Assembly (NCBI GenBank): GCA_964016885.1
Contig: OZ024759.1
Span: 4,655,546 to 4,719,545 of the forward strand
Direction: 5' to 3'
Source of the DNA: Eledone cirrhosa
Lineage: Eukaryota > Mollusca > Cephalopoda > Octopoda > Eledonidae
DNA length: 64,000 nt
A program made the translations under genes and the position numbers. The notes beneath the pieces were generated by a model. It made no database searches. It had not been told where the DNA came from and saw only the letters and a list, made by a program, of their open reading frames with translations. Positions within the stretch are counted from its first letter, which is position 1; the number at the start of each line of letters is the position of its first letter. Shown here one piece after another: positions 28,985 to 40,439 of the stretch.

Positions 28985-29190
28985 TTTCTGGAACGTATCA
29001 TGGCTTAGTGGTTAAAGCATTGGGCTTGCAATCTAAAGGTTGTGAGTTCGATTCTCGGACAGGGTGTTGTGTTGTGTCCTTGAGCAAGACACTTTATTTC
29101 ACGTTACTCCAGTTTACTCAGCTGTAGAAATGAGTTGTGATGTCACTGGTGCCAAGCTATATCAGTCATAACCTTTCTCTTGGACATATA
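28985..29190 (+). repeat. SINE-B
   Basis: Head CATGGCTTAGTGGTTAAAGC, B-box-like GAGTTCGATTCTC, body TTGAGCAAGACACTTTATTT, ending near TTTCTCTTGGACATATATA. Confidence 0.85.
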
Positions 29191-29224
29191 TATAGTGTAT
29201 ATATACTGTACACAGTGTATATAT

Positions 29225-30775
29225 ATCTATATCATCATCACTGTTTTACGTCCCTTCTTCCATAGTAGTATGGGTTAGACAGGTTGTCCTGTTGTGGGCA
29301 GTGCCAGATAGGGTGACCTTGTCTTGCTCAGATGGGAACCGATTTAGGCTTGATTTCCACAGCTGGATGCCCTTCCTAACACCAACCTCACAGTGAGTGA
29401 TGGGTGTTTTTTTGTTGTGACACCTCCACGGCCACTTTACAGTGGGAGGGGGTGGGGCATATTGTCTATGTGCTTCAGCTTGTACCCAGGGGCTACAACA
29501 CAACCTCCTCTGCTGCACACAGCATTTGATTCCTCTTATGTTCAGTCTCTCTCTCAATTTGTTAATGCTTTACCGTTCGCGTATATTACTATTACACGTC
29601 CATCGGAGCATGCAAGCTTCGTTTCTTTCTAATCTACGCAAGTCTTCTACAGACAGTGCCCAGGTCTCACTACCATGTAGCATTGCTGTTCGTATGCACG
29701 TATCATACTGTCTGCCTTTCATTTTGAGGGAAAAGCCTTTTGCAGCTAGCAGTGGCAGTAGCTCCCTAAACTTCTTCAATCCTGTTACTGTACTTTCAGA
29801 ACACCCACCTCCGCTGCTCCTTTCGCCACCTAGGTAGCAAAAGCTGTCTACTGTTTCTACAGATCTCTCCCAGAGTTTGGTGGTGCTTGTTTCTTTAGTT
29901 CTGCCATAGATTCAGCTATAAGTGTAAGATCATCCGCATATAGGAGTTCCTATGGGCATCAGGTCTTAAACTCCTCTGTTATAGCCTGCAATACTATTAT
30001 AAACAGAAGAAGGTTAAGAACAGAGCCCTGGTGGACACCGACCTGTATGCTAGATTCCTCGCTATAGTAATTGTTAACTCTAACTTTGCTGACTGCTCCC
30101 CTATACATGGCTTGTACAGCTTTCACAAGCCACTAATCTACTCTTAGTTTTCTAAGAGCCCACCAGATTATAGCACGGAGCACTCTGTTGAAGAATTTTT
30201 CCATATCGACAAGAGCCAGGTAGAGCGGCTTGCTTTTAGCTAGGTACTTTACCTGTAACTGCCTCACAAGGAAGAGAGCATCAGTGGTGCTTTTTCCTGG
30301 CACAAGCCCAAACTGCATCTCACCTAGTTTTACCCACTCCCTGATCAACTGTGCTATGACTCTTTCGATTACTTTCATGACCTGGTCCATCAGCTTTATA
30401 TCTCTATAGTTTATTCTATCTAGTGCATCTACTTTACCCTTGTAGCAGTTGACGATGATGCTGCTGCACCAATCCTTTGGTATGACACCCTCTAGTATTA
30501 CCTGGTTAACAATATGTGTGGTTATTACTTTATCTACCCATTTGTCAGCTAATAGTATACCTACACCACCCATCCCATTGTCATTTCCCACCCAGAAAAA
30601 TTTATAGCACTAACTTTTGCCTACAAGGACTCTAGCGAACTCTCCTCTCCACCTAGTCTCTTGCACACAGCATACGTCAATATCCTTTCACTCTAGCATG
30701 TCTATAATTTCTCCTTCCCTTCCTTTCATTGTGCTTATGTTGATGCTGCCAACTCAGAGTTTTGAACATTTGCCA
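29225..30775 (-). pseudogene. RTE-like LINE copy with an internal deletion
   Basis: From right to left: a weak endonuclease start (about 30775-30600), then frame 30591-30133. In that frame endonuclease sequence (GNDNGMGGVGILLADKWVDK) passes directly into RT sequence (HIVNQVILEGVIPKDW, FGLVPGKSTTDAL), so about 1.2 kb is missing in between. The RT part continues broken, without an intact YADD. Frames 29779-29570 and 29557-29246 carry the C-terminal region (FRELLPLLAAKGFSLKMKGR; MLHGSETWALS; CCVQQRRL). The 3' noncoding module ends in ATCATCATC at 29230. The PHD-like finger region is not recognisable. Non-functional. Confidence 0.85.
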
Positions 30776-30950
30776 TCATTTGTGGGAAAAGGTGAATTTT
30801 TGCAGGGGAGTGTGTATGCTTCCTGTCTCTGAATTAAAGCTTTGCATGGGTGCTTGGTAACTCGCAGATTCATATTCATTTATTTATTCGGGGTTGTTCC
30901 ATTTATCCTTCGCTCCTCCATACATAACGGTGAACAAGAATTCTTTGGTG

Positions 30951-31395
30951 CAGGGCTAGAAGGACAGTAGTAGTAATGGCAGAGTTTGTTGGGGCTGGTA
31001 AGGGCTAGAAGGACAGTAGTAGTAATGGCAGTGTTTGTTGGGGCTGGTAAGGGCTAGAAGGACAGTAGTAGTAATGACAGAGTTTGTTGGGGCTGGTAAG
31101 GGCTAGAAGGACAGTAGTAGTAATGACAGAGTTTGTTGGGGCTGGTAAGGGCTAGAAGGACAGTAGTAGTAATGGCAGAGTTTGTTGGGGCTGGTAACGG
31201 CTAGAAGCACAGTAGTAGTAATGACAGAGTTTGTTGGGGGCTGGTAACGGCTAGAAGGACAGTAGTAGTAATGGCAGAGTTTGTTGGGGCTGGTAACGGC
31301 TAGAAGGACAGTAGTAGTAATGGCAGAGTTTGTTGGGGCTGGTAACGGCTAGAAGGACAGTAGTAGTAATGGCAGAGTTTGTGGGGCTGGTAATG
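30951..31395. repeat. 49-bp minisatellite (about 9 copies)
   Basis: Unit GGCTAGAAGGACAGTAGTAG plus TAATGGCAGAGTTTGTTGGGG and GCTGGTAA. Copies differ by single substitutions (for example GGC/GAC before AGAGTTTG). Confidence 0.95.
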
Positions 31396-31800
31396 GGTAA
31401 GGACATGTTGCTGTGGTTTGATTGGTCAAATAGCCAATGGTAGTGAGTGGGAAATTGTGAGATAGGTAGCCATCATGACATATATCATCACAGGAGATTC
31501 GGGGGAAATAAGCAGATATAAGTAGGCTTATTAGACAAGGCAAGTATGCAAGAATTTCGAAGATTGTCACCTAGCTTTGAGAGAAAGGAGAGGTAATTGC
31601 AGGGGTTAGGGATGAGTTTGTAGAGAAAGACACAATGTCCAACATAGTTTATATCAAAAACAAGGTCGAAGTATATACATTGTGGAAACAAGTCAATGAT
31701 AATAATAATAATAATGTAAACAGAACATTTTGAAATTGGGGAAGAGAGATAGCTGTAGAATAGAAATAATCTATGAAAGTCTGGGATATAAGTTATATAT
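31396..31800. other. No feature recognised
   Basis: An AT-rich unique-looking stretch with an (AAT)n run near 31700. Open frames on the minus strand contain no recognisable motif. Confidence 0.5.
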
Positions 31801-31802
31801 AT

Positions 31803-32150
31803 ATGTTGTGATGTCACTTGTGCCAAGCTGTATCAGCCATTGCCTTTCCCTTGGACAACATATATAGCGTATAATATATATTGTACACATCGTATATATA
31901 CTATATATATTGTGTATATATACTGTAGACAGTGTATATATGATATATATATAGTATATATATATGTAGTGATGTAACTGGTACCAAGCTGTATCAGCCA
32001 TTACCTTTCCCTTGGACAACATCGGTGGCGTGGAGAGGGTAGACTGGTATACTTGGGTGACTGCTGGTCTTCCTCAAACAACTGGACTTGTGCCTCAGAA
32101 GGGAACTTTCTAGTTGCAAATCACATGGTCATTCTTGACCGACAGAGGTC
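31803..32150 (+). repeat. SINE-B 3' fragments separated by TA-rich sequence
   Basis: GTGCCAAGCTGTATCAGCCA occurs at about 31830 and again at 31983, each followed by CTTTCCCTTGGACAAC. The second copy extends to TTCTTGACCGACAGAGGTC. A TATA/TGTA-rich block lies between. Confidence 0.75.
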
Positions 32151-32288
32151 TTCGATATGTTAGGTGTGTATATATAGATGTGTATTGATGTCCATGTGGG
32201 AGTCATTGATACCAATGCTAGGGATGGCTGGTCTTCTATATTACTGTATAACACCAAAGATCTCGATCCTGTGTCATTGTCTTAGAGA

Positions 32289-33762
32289 AGTGCAATTGTG
32301 TGAGGTCAGCTGTTATCACCTCATCCCAGGTCTTCCTACTTCATATCTTCCATCAATTGTGTGAGGTCAGCTTTTATCACCTCATCCCAGGTCTTCCTAC
32401 TTCATAGCTTCCATCAATTGTGTCAGGTCAGCTGTTATCAACCCATCCCAGGTCTTCCTTCTCTATAGCTTCCATCAATTGTGTCAGGTCAGCTTTTATC
32501 ACCTCATCCCAGGTCTTCCTACTTCATAGCTTCCATCAATTGTGTCAGGTCAGCTTTTATCACCTCATCCCAGGTCTTCCTACTTCATAGCTTCCATCAA
32601 TTGTGTCAGGTCAGCTATTATCACCTCATCCCAGGTCTTCCTACTTCATAGCTTCCATCAATTGTGTCAGGTCAGCTTTTATCACCTCATCCCAGGTCTT
32701 CCTACTTCATAGCTTCCATCAATTGTGTCAGGTCAGCTTTTATCACCTCATCCCAGGTCTTCCTACTTCATAGCTTCCATCAATTGTGTCAGGTCAGCTT
32801 TTATCACCTCATCCCACGTCTTCCTACTTCATAGCTTCCATCAATTGTGTCAGGTCAGCTTTTATCACCTCATCCCAGGTCTTCCTACTTCATAGCTTCC
32901 ATCAATTGTGTCAGGTCAGCTATTATCACCTCATCCCAGGTCTTCCTACTTCGTAGCTTCCATCAATTGTGTCAGGTCAGCTTTTATCACCTCATCCCAG
33001 GTCTTCCTACTTCATAGCTTCCATCAATTGTGTAAGGTCAGCTTTTATCACCTCATCCCAGGTCTTCCTACTTCATAGCTTCCATCAATTGTGTCAGGTC
33101 AGCTTTTATCACCTCATCCCAGGTCTTCCTACTCTATAGCTTCCATCAATTGTGTAAAGTCAGCTTTTATCACCTCATCCCAGGTCTTCCTACTTCATAG
33201 CTTCCATCAATTGTGTGAAGTCAGCTTTTATCACCTCAGACTAGGTCTTCGTACTCTATAGCTTCCATCAATTGTGTCAGGTCAGCTTTTATCACCTCAA
33301 ACTAGGTCTTCCTACTCCATAGCTTCCATCAATTGTGTGAGGTCAGCTTTTATCACCTCAAACCAGGTCTTTTTACTCCATAGGTTCCATCAATTGTGTA
33401 AGGTCAGCTTTTATCACCTCATCCCAAGTCTTCCTACTTCATTGCTTCCATCAATTGTGTCAGGTCAGCTTTTATCACCTCATCCCAGGTCTTCCTACTT
33501 CAAAGCTTCCATCAATTGTGTCAGGTCAGCTATTATCACCTCATCCCAGGTCTTCCTACTTCATAGCTTCCATCAATTGTGTCAGGTCAGCTATTATCAC
33601 CTCATCCCAGGTCTTCCTACTTCATAGCTTCCATCAATTGTGTCAGGTCAGCTATTATCACCTCATCCCAGGTCTTCCTACTTCATAGCTTCCATCAATT
33701 GTGTCAGGTCAGCTATTATCACCTCATCCCAGGTCTTCCTACTTCATAGCTTCCATCAATTT
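32289..33762. repeat. 61-bp minisatellite (about 24 copies)
   Basis: Unit CAATTGTGTCAGGTCAGCTT, TTATCACCTCATCCCAGGTC, TTCCTACTTCATAGCTTCCAT. The unit length is not a multiple of three, so the open frame spans three units before repeating. The sequence before the first unit (32220-32290) resembles the RTE-like noncoding module at 41935-42005. Confidence 0.95.
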
Positions 33763-33858
33763 TATAAAATGCTTGAAAACAACTTAGAAAAAATGTTACT
33801 CAAAATCAAAATTTAATCCCAAAGAGAGGAAATTGGAACATTATCCACTGAAAGTTGC

Positions 33859-34073
33859 TTAACCCTTTAGTGTCCAAACCAGCCAAAACTGGCCAGAATT
33901 CTCTACCTCTTTCTGTTGAAACTGGCTGTAACTGGTCGCTCAGACTGATGTTAAGGTATTGTTCTCAAAATAAATACTTTCAAAATCTGATAGATTCAAT
34001 ATTATGTGAGATAAAGCCTTTACCATGAAAATATAATAGTATATATAAAATAATGTGAATGCTAAAGGGTTAA
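33859..34073. mobile_element. TTAA-type MITE, left of an adjacent pair
   Basis: TTAACCCTTTAGTGTCC to ATGCTAAAGGGTTAA; single-copy interior as at 14964-15192. It shares its right TTAA with the next MITE. Confidence 0.88.
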
Positions 34074-34335
34074 CCCTTTAACATTTAAACCGGCAATAAC
34101 TGGCCAGAGTTCTGTCCTCTTTTTCTTTTTAAACCACTCGTAACTGGCCACTCATACTGATGTTAAAGTATTGTTCTCAATATAAATAATATCAGATTCG
34201 ATATTATGTGAGGTAAAGACTTTACCATGGAAATATAATAGTATATATAGAGTAATGTAAATGTTATGTGAGATAAAGACATTACCATGGAAATATAATA
34301 GTATATATAGAATAATGTAAATGTTAAAGGCTTAA
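34070..34335. mobile_element. TTAA-type MITE, right of an adjacent pair
   Basis: TTAACCCTTTAACATTTAAA to AAATGTTAAAGGCTTAA; a core segment (GATAAAGACATTACCATGG) is duplicated once. Only one TTAA separates it from the left copy, as expected if one inserted at the end of the other. Confidence 0.87.
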
Positions 34336-34544
34336 ACGCTGAAGAAAGGACTTTTAGGTCCCGAAATATTGGACAGATAAAAGAACAACAACAAAAAAAC
34401 AAAACAAAGATTACCAGGTAACTTTTACTTTTCCTTACCTCATCTTATTGTCCATTTTGCATTGTTTAGCCTTCTATCTCTTTCAACGTTATATTTTATA
34501 TAGAATGCTTCAAACAAACTACAACATTTAATTATATATCATCA

Positions 34545-35060
34545 TCATCATCTTCAATTAACGTCCATCTTCCACACTAGCATGTGTTAGACGGGTCCCA
34601 TTTAGAGGCAAGTGTGGGCTGGATGCTTTTTTGCTGTCTTCTACACGTTCAGTGTGGGTGAGATATATATATATGTGTATGTATATATCATCACCATTTA
34701 GCGTCCATTTTTCCATTCTTGCATGGGTTAGACGGATCATTCACACCAGGAGGCAAGTCTGGCCAGGGTTGGCCATGTGTCGCACCTTGCTCAGGTGAGG
34801 TCTGTAAATTTGGTGGGGTATTTTACAGCTGGATTCCCTTCCTAACATCAACCATGTTTACAGTGTGGAACTGGATGGCTCTGTTATGAGGAGGGACAGG
34901 CCAGTTGGCTGCACTGAACTCATCTCACAGTGGAACTATAATTTTGGGGGGCCTGGTACTGGGTGGCACCATTGAGGAGGGGGTAGCCAGTCAGCTGCTC
35001 CAAACTCATCTCACGAGGTTACCACAGTTTTGGGGCCCTGTACTAGGGGCTATAGTGATG
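34545..35060 (-). repeat. RTE-like LINE 3' noncoding pieces (two)
   Basis: Two starts of the same module: ATCATCATCATC at 34537 followed by CCACACTAGCATGTGTTAGA, and ATATCATCACC at 34684 followed by TTGCATGGGTTAGACGGATC, the latter continuing through CTTCCTAACATCAACCATG. No coding part is retained. Confidence 0.7.
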
Positions 35061-35123
35061 GTGTAGCTAGTTTATATGAATAAGTAAATCTGACGCAGGT
35101 ATATTTCTACAGTTTACCAATGT

Positions 35124-35259
35124 ACCGTACTTACTGGCGCCAATGACGACCAATTTTTGAAAAAAAATAATAATCAACCTTCGGCCTCCAGGACATATGG
35201 TAGATATTTTGGACTTATATTAGGGAAAAAGTAATGTCTTTGATGCTAGGAAATATGGT
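35124..35259. mobile_element. MITE, short copy of the 2433-2804 family
   Basis: Left end ACCGTACTTACTGGCGCCAA and the complement of the right end (ACCATATTTCCTAGCATCAA) form terminal inverted repeats matching those at 2433-2804. Interior motifs are shared (CCTTCGGCCTCCAGGA). Confidence 0.75.
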
Positions 35260-35924
35260 GAAAATTTAAAATTTCCACTGTTAAATCTATCCCTGCATTT
35301 TAAGTATTCTCTATTATCTCATACTGTTACTTTCTTATAAGTCCTATAAGAATGCAATTTTTGCTAAACTGCCATAGAGCAGACCTCTGAAGTGATAGAA
35401 GGATATAATTTATAGAGCATGCTGGAATACCACTGCTTACATTGGAGAGAATTTCTCTGGACAGAATGTTGATATCTACAGTTTACCAATATAGAAATAT
35501 AACATTTCCACTGTTAAATCTATCTCTGCTTCTAAAGTATTCTCTATTATCTCATACTGTTTCTTTCTTATTTCAGAATATCAGATGACATTGGGATAAA
35601 TTATTATTTTCAATCTTGGATACATCATCTCTATTTATCATCATTTGAAGACTAAAACCTTCTAAACAGAACTTATATAACACTGTTTATATAAATCTAT
35701 AGTTCAATTACTGTGAAATATTTCCTCAAAACTGAGTTTATTTTCTTCACTATAAGATGGTTTTGTATTTTAACTAAACTTGGATGAAACAGAAGTTTGT
35801 ATTATCTTCAGATATTAACTGAAATCACAGTTGAGGGAAATATAGAAGAATATTTTATAAGAAATATAATATAAAAAATATTACAAGAAAAACATCTGTA
35901 TATTCTGTTGAAGAAGAAATCATT

Positions 35925-36640
35925 ATGCCAAATAAATTGACAAAGAAGATTAAATGTGTAACACAATCTAAAGTGTTTAGTATTGCTGGTGAGATGACAA
36001 AGGTTAGAGAAGAGAAGCCATATCACTGTGATATCTGTGATAAATCATTCTCTCAAAGTGGTACCTTAACTACTCACAAACGTATACATACAGGAGACAA
36101 GCCATATCACTGTGATATCTGTGGTATATCATTCTCTGGGAAAAGTAGCCTAACTACTCACAAATGTATACATGCAGAAGAGAAATCATAATGCATTGAC
36201 ATCAGTGATAAATCCTTCTCTCAAATTTGTGAATTAATGAGAATACAAATACATATCATTGTAACATCTTAGGGAAATCCTTCTCTTTGAATGTTACATT
36301 AACTATACACACACATATACATACAGCTGGGAAGCCATATCACTTTGATATATTTGGTACATCATTCTCTAAATGTTGTGGCTTCACTAGACACCAACAT
36401 CTACAGGAGAGGAACCATATCACTGTGATGTCTGTGATAAATCCTTCTCTAAATGTTGTGGTTTCACTAGACACCAACATATACATACAGGAGAGGAACC
36501 ATATCACTGTGATGTCTGTGATAAATCCTTCTCTAAATGTTGTGGTTTAATTAGACACTAACATATACAGGAGAGGAACTATATCACTGTGATGTCTGTG
36601 GTACATCTTTCTCTTATAAAGATTACTTAATGCAACACAA
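35925..36640 (+). pseudogene. Decayed C2H2 zinc-finger sequence
   Basis: The frame from ATG 35925 encodes two standard fingers, [21 protein letters not shown] and [21 protein letters not shown], separated by the canonical linker TGDKPYH, then stops at 36189-36191. Further finger remnants (DKSFSQICE; YHFDIFGTSFSKCCGFTRHQH; repeated DVCDKSFSKCCGFTRH-like units) follow in shifting frames up to about 36640. Two near-identical copies of the last unit indicate tandem duplication before or after decay. Intact C2H2 fingers bind DNA; this sequence could at most encode a two-finger peptide. A splice-acceptor-like TTCTTATTTCAG lies at about 35565-35576, so it could be the terminal exon of a former gene. 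C2H2 genes are strongly expanded in octopus (established knowledge). Confidence 0.8.
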
Positions 36641-36729
36641 TTAGATAAAAACCATGTCACTCACCTAAAATAGTGCCATCAATGTTGTTAATATTTTGAA
36701 TAAACCTGTTTTACTAAGAAATTCTCCTT

Positions 36730-37130
36730 TCATTTTATGTCTGTATAAACACAGTCTTCTCTCTTACACACCACTTCAGCTCACTCTTAAACCCAGCTTC
36801 TTCTTCAACTTGTCCAAGCTCTCCCTTTCTCTCACACTTACACAACATATCCTACAAAGCATGGTTGTTTCATATCTCTCCAGTCTACATAACCTCTGCA
36901 GTCACAGCCCTTATTTCGTTACCATGCATCATTGCATATCACCCACATGTGTCATACAGTTGTCCTTTTGTACAGAGAGAGAGAAACTTTTTGTGGTCAA
37001 CTGTTGCAGTAGCTCTCTAAACTTTTTCCATCCTATCCTTATTCTAGCTATACAACTTTCAGAGCAGCCCCCTCCACTTCTAATTAACTCACCTAGATTG
37101 CAAAATATATTTGTCAGCATACTTTATGAA
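36730..37130 (-). pseudogene. RTE-like LINE fragment, minus orientation
   Basis: The minus-strand frame near 36929-37120 encodes GELIRSGGGCSES and GWKKFRELLQQLTTK of the family's C-terminal region, continuing broken to 36730. It lies head-to-head with the next fragment. Confidence 0.8.
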
Positions 37131-37199
37131 GGGTCTGTTTGGAAGTGCCTCGCCTAATAAACAATGGTGCCATAACTGGACTCAGAAACCAATGGTCAC

Positions 37200-38370
37200 A
37201 CATACATGGTAAGTTAGCTAAGAACGTAGGTTTTACATTGGTTCACTGCGCTGGAGAAGTAAGCAGCAATCACGTTTAGGAGACAAGCTCTATCAAATAT
37301 TTAAAGGGTTCCATAGAAGCAGTTGACAGTTTCTGTTACCTGGGGTATCAAATAAGCAGTGGAGGTAGGTGTTCTGAAAGTACAGTAACAAGAGTAAGAA
37401 CAAGATGGCAGAGGTTTAGGGTGTTACTACTGCTGCTAGCTACAAAAGGTTGTTTCACCAAATTGATGTGTGCATATAAACAGCAATGCTGCATTGCAGT
37501 GAGGACCCCAGAAGATTGGATAGAAATGAAGCTTGAATTCTCCGATGGATGTGTAATATTAATATACATGAAGGGGAAAGTGTTAATAACCTGAGAGAGA
37601 ACCTGGGCATGAGAGGGAAAAGATACAGTATGCAGGAGAGGAGATTGCTGTGGTATGGACATGTGATGTGTATGAAGGTAGAGATGCTGTATAAAAGGTT
37701 GACCACTTGAAATTGATGGAAGAGGAAGACCTAGGAATGCTTGGGATGTGGAGGTAAAAACTGACCTGACACCATTGTACCTCTCAAAGGTGATGACACA
37801 GGATTGAAATCTCTGGCGTTATACAGTACTGCAGGAGACCTGCATTCCCATGTGCACGGGTTGACACAACATTTAGTGGTTTGAAGTATGCTCCAATTTT
37901 CCTCCCCTTCACATCTTAACACTCCACCCCCTTACCAGCTAAGTACACCACCCTGACCTACCTCTCCAATCCCCACTCTACATACACACAACCCCACCCC
38001 CACTTTCACATCTGATACACCTCTCTTGACCAACCCATGTATACAAGTAAGGAAAGCTTAACATTATCTCCTCCAATGCTGCTGAAATGGCTAAAAGCCC
38101 TCAGGCAACCCTGTAAGGTGGTCATGCAAGTGTCATGACAAAAGAGCACCAAGTCCTCTCTGTTAGGTAACATGACAAAAGAACACCTAACCCTCCCTGC
38201 AAGGTAGTCATGCTGATGACATGACAAATAAGCACCCAGTCCACCCTGTGAGGTAGACATGACAGAAGGCCCCTAGCCCACTCTGTAAAGTAGTCATGCT
38301 AGTGGCAAGACTGAAGGGACCCGAAGCACCCTTCAAAGTGATCAAATTGGTGACATGACTTGACACCATT
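37200..38370 (+). pseudogene. RTE-like LINE fragment, plus orientation, with 3' UTR repeats
   Basis: Plus-strand remnants of the family's C-terminal region: a finger remnant near 37225, VDSFCYLGYQISSGGRCSES (37320-37380), ATKGCF, and GRPRNAWD near 37725, with many stops. Beyond 38095 the sequence contains about five diverged units with AAGTAGTCATGCTAGTG-type cores and GCACCCAGTCCACCCTGT, matching the short 3' UTR units at 23610-23690. Confidence 0.75.
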
Positions 38371-39190
38371 TTTTAGTTTACTTCTAAAATATCTCATTTT
38401 TATTTTACTTCTAAAATATCTCATATATTTAAAAATTACTTATTTTAAAAAATTATTATTTATTTCTTAAAAAAATTACTTTTTAAAGATTATTTAAAAT
38501 TTTTTTATATTTTTTAATATTTTTTAAATATTTTTAAACATTTTAAATAGTTTAAGTACTTTTTAAGTATTTTATTTTGTTAAAAGGGTTTTTTGAGTAT
38601 CTTCTGAGATTAAAAAAAAATTTTTTTTTATTTTTCCAGAAATGTTTTCCAGAACTTTTAATATTTTAATATTTTAAATATTTTTTAATTATTTAATATT
38701 AGAGTTATAACCAATAACTAATTCTGGCTATATATATCTTTCAACATTTATATCTTCGTCAAAATGGTCTCTTACTAACTAATAAATAAACAAAGCTGGG
38801 TTTTTCAGTATCTTCCTAATTTAAAACATTAAAAACATATAAATAATCTTATTAACTCAGTTAATTTAATTACTTACACTAAATATAAACCAGTATCCCT
38901 CATAACTTATTAAAACAATTATCTATAACATGATATAGCCATTTATCCACTCATATATCTATTCTTCTATCTATTGATTCTCCTATTTTCTACTTTATAT
39001 CTATTTATTTTCAATTTATTATTCAATGTCTTTATATATATTTATTTTTTCTATATATCTATTTTTCTATATACTTATAATAGTAAATATTATATTGTAT
39101 TATATTAGAATTCTAACAATAATTAGTAAATATACGTAACATTAATATAAACGTAATACTTATTTACGTTACATGAGTTCATCCTCTATA
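38371..39190. other. Extremely AT-rich stretch, no gene
   Basis: 38380-38700 is composed of variants of TTTTAAATATTTTT with short A and T runs and looks like a diffused low-complexity tract; 38700-39190 is AT-rich without repeats or motifs that I recognise. Confidence 0.7.
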
Positions 39191-39227
39191 AATGTCTTTC
39201 TTCTCTCTATCTCTCTATCTATCGGCG

Positions 39228-40135
39228 ATCAGTGGAGACTCCACTTCGTCATTCTATAGAGGGTTGGTCCGCAGCAAGTGCGACGACGCGCTCGGTGAAA
39301 CTCTAGGCGTGGAGGAAGATGAACTGGCCAGTCTGTTCGGTAGGACCTTCCGCCCGGGACCGATGGACAACTTCCAAAAGTCCCTGGCCTGGCAGTGCTA
39401 CCGAGGAGCTCTACCAGTTCGAGACAAGCTCTACAGACATGGGCGCCCGGGCAGGGACCCTGCAAAAAAGATCTGTCCGAGGTGCGTGCGAGACGAAGAA
39501 ACCGTCGCGCACGCATTCATACACTGCCCGGGCGTCACTGACCTGTGGGGCTATGTAGAACGACTATTGTCGCGGGTGGGACCAATCCAGTTGACCACCG
39601 AGTCCATTGTCATGATCAAACCGCCACCCTCCTTCAAAAACGAAGGAGAGGCGGTTTTCCTTTGTGTGATAGCTATGGCGAAAGAGGTTGTATGGTGGAC
39701 AAGGTTGAAAGGGCTGAGGTCAGACACCTTTCTCTCCGGCCAACAACTGATTCTTTTTTTCAAATACCACTTTGGAAGAAGAATCAGGATGGAGAGAGAG
39801 GTGCTGTACCCCAGCAAGTTTTATGAAAGGTGGGTGAAAGTGGCGAGAATGGCCCGAGTGAATGGGCCTTCTCTCTATATCAGCCTGTAGGTTGAGGAAA
39901 AGGAGGAGGAGAGGAAAGGAGTACAAGCTCTTCGTACTCCTGGAGATGAGGGTTGCACATTTTTTTCGGGGGTCTGTGTTACCCATATAAACTGTCTCCC
40001 TCTATTGGGGAAAATCGACTAACTTTTAAATTCCATCTGTGATAACATTTTACACGTTTTTATTGTATGTAAACTTCCCCCTTTGTATTTGTCCCCTTCT
40101 TTTGTGCCCCTGTGGCTAATAAAGAAATATATCTC
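39228..40135 (+). pseudogene. 5'-truncated Tx1/L1-like LINE (ORF2 C-terminus and 3' UTR)
   Basis: Begins abruptly within the coding region equivalent to about residue 940 of ORF2 at 8532-11969 (SGDSTSSFYRGLVRSKCDDA) and stays open to the stop at 39888-39890 (ARMARVNGPSLYISL). The Cys/His motif CPRCVRDEETVAHAFIHC is preserved. The 3' UTR ends GGCTAATAAAGAAATATATC at 40135. High similarity to the intact copy suggests recent insertion. The upstream Met at 39192 is flanking DNA and not a real start. Confidence 0.92.
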
Positions 40136-40324
40136 ATAACAGTAATTTTTTTCTCTCTCTTTCTTCTCTTTCTTCCCTATCTTTCCCCAGCGTAATTTAA
40201 ATAAACGGTTGTTTTTTCAATTTTTCATACATTCATTTGCATATTCACACATAACTTTGAATTACCCCTAATAAGTTTCCCCTATCCAGCGAATTTCCGA
40301 CCGTTATTTATAAAACAAATTTTG

Positions 40325-40389
40325 TATTTTATCTGATGAAAGAGCACCAAGATTGACTTGGTCGCCCTTGAAATATATATAATAAAATA
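40325..40389 (+). ncRNA. Hammerhead-ribozyme-like motif 1
   Basis: Core CTGATGA, then a roughly 11-bp imperfect stem (AAGAGCACCAAG pairing with CTTGGTCGCCCTT), then GAAA, an ATATATAT mini-stem candidate, and TATTTTAT/ATAAAATA outer arms. The order outer arm - CUGAUGA - stem II - GAAA - tiny stem III - outer arm fits a minimal type-I hammerhead. No cleavage evidence; AT-rich chance pairing is possible. Confidence 0.35.
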
Positions 40390-40439
40390 AATATGCAAAA
40401 GTTCTATTTAAATTGTTGGGATACAACAAGCAAATATGT

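Noticed and set aside
32289..33762. Possible CRISPR-like repeat array
   Set aside because: All 61 bp of each unit repeat; there are no variable spacers, and the context is eukaryotic.
39192..39227. Met at 39192 as start of a 232-residue protein
   Set aside because: The first dozen codons are TCTC-rich flanking DNA; the rest is the C-terminus of a truncated LINE ORF2.
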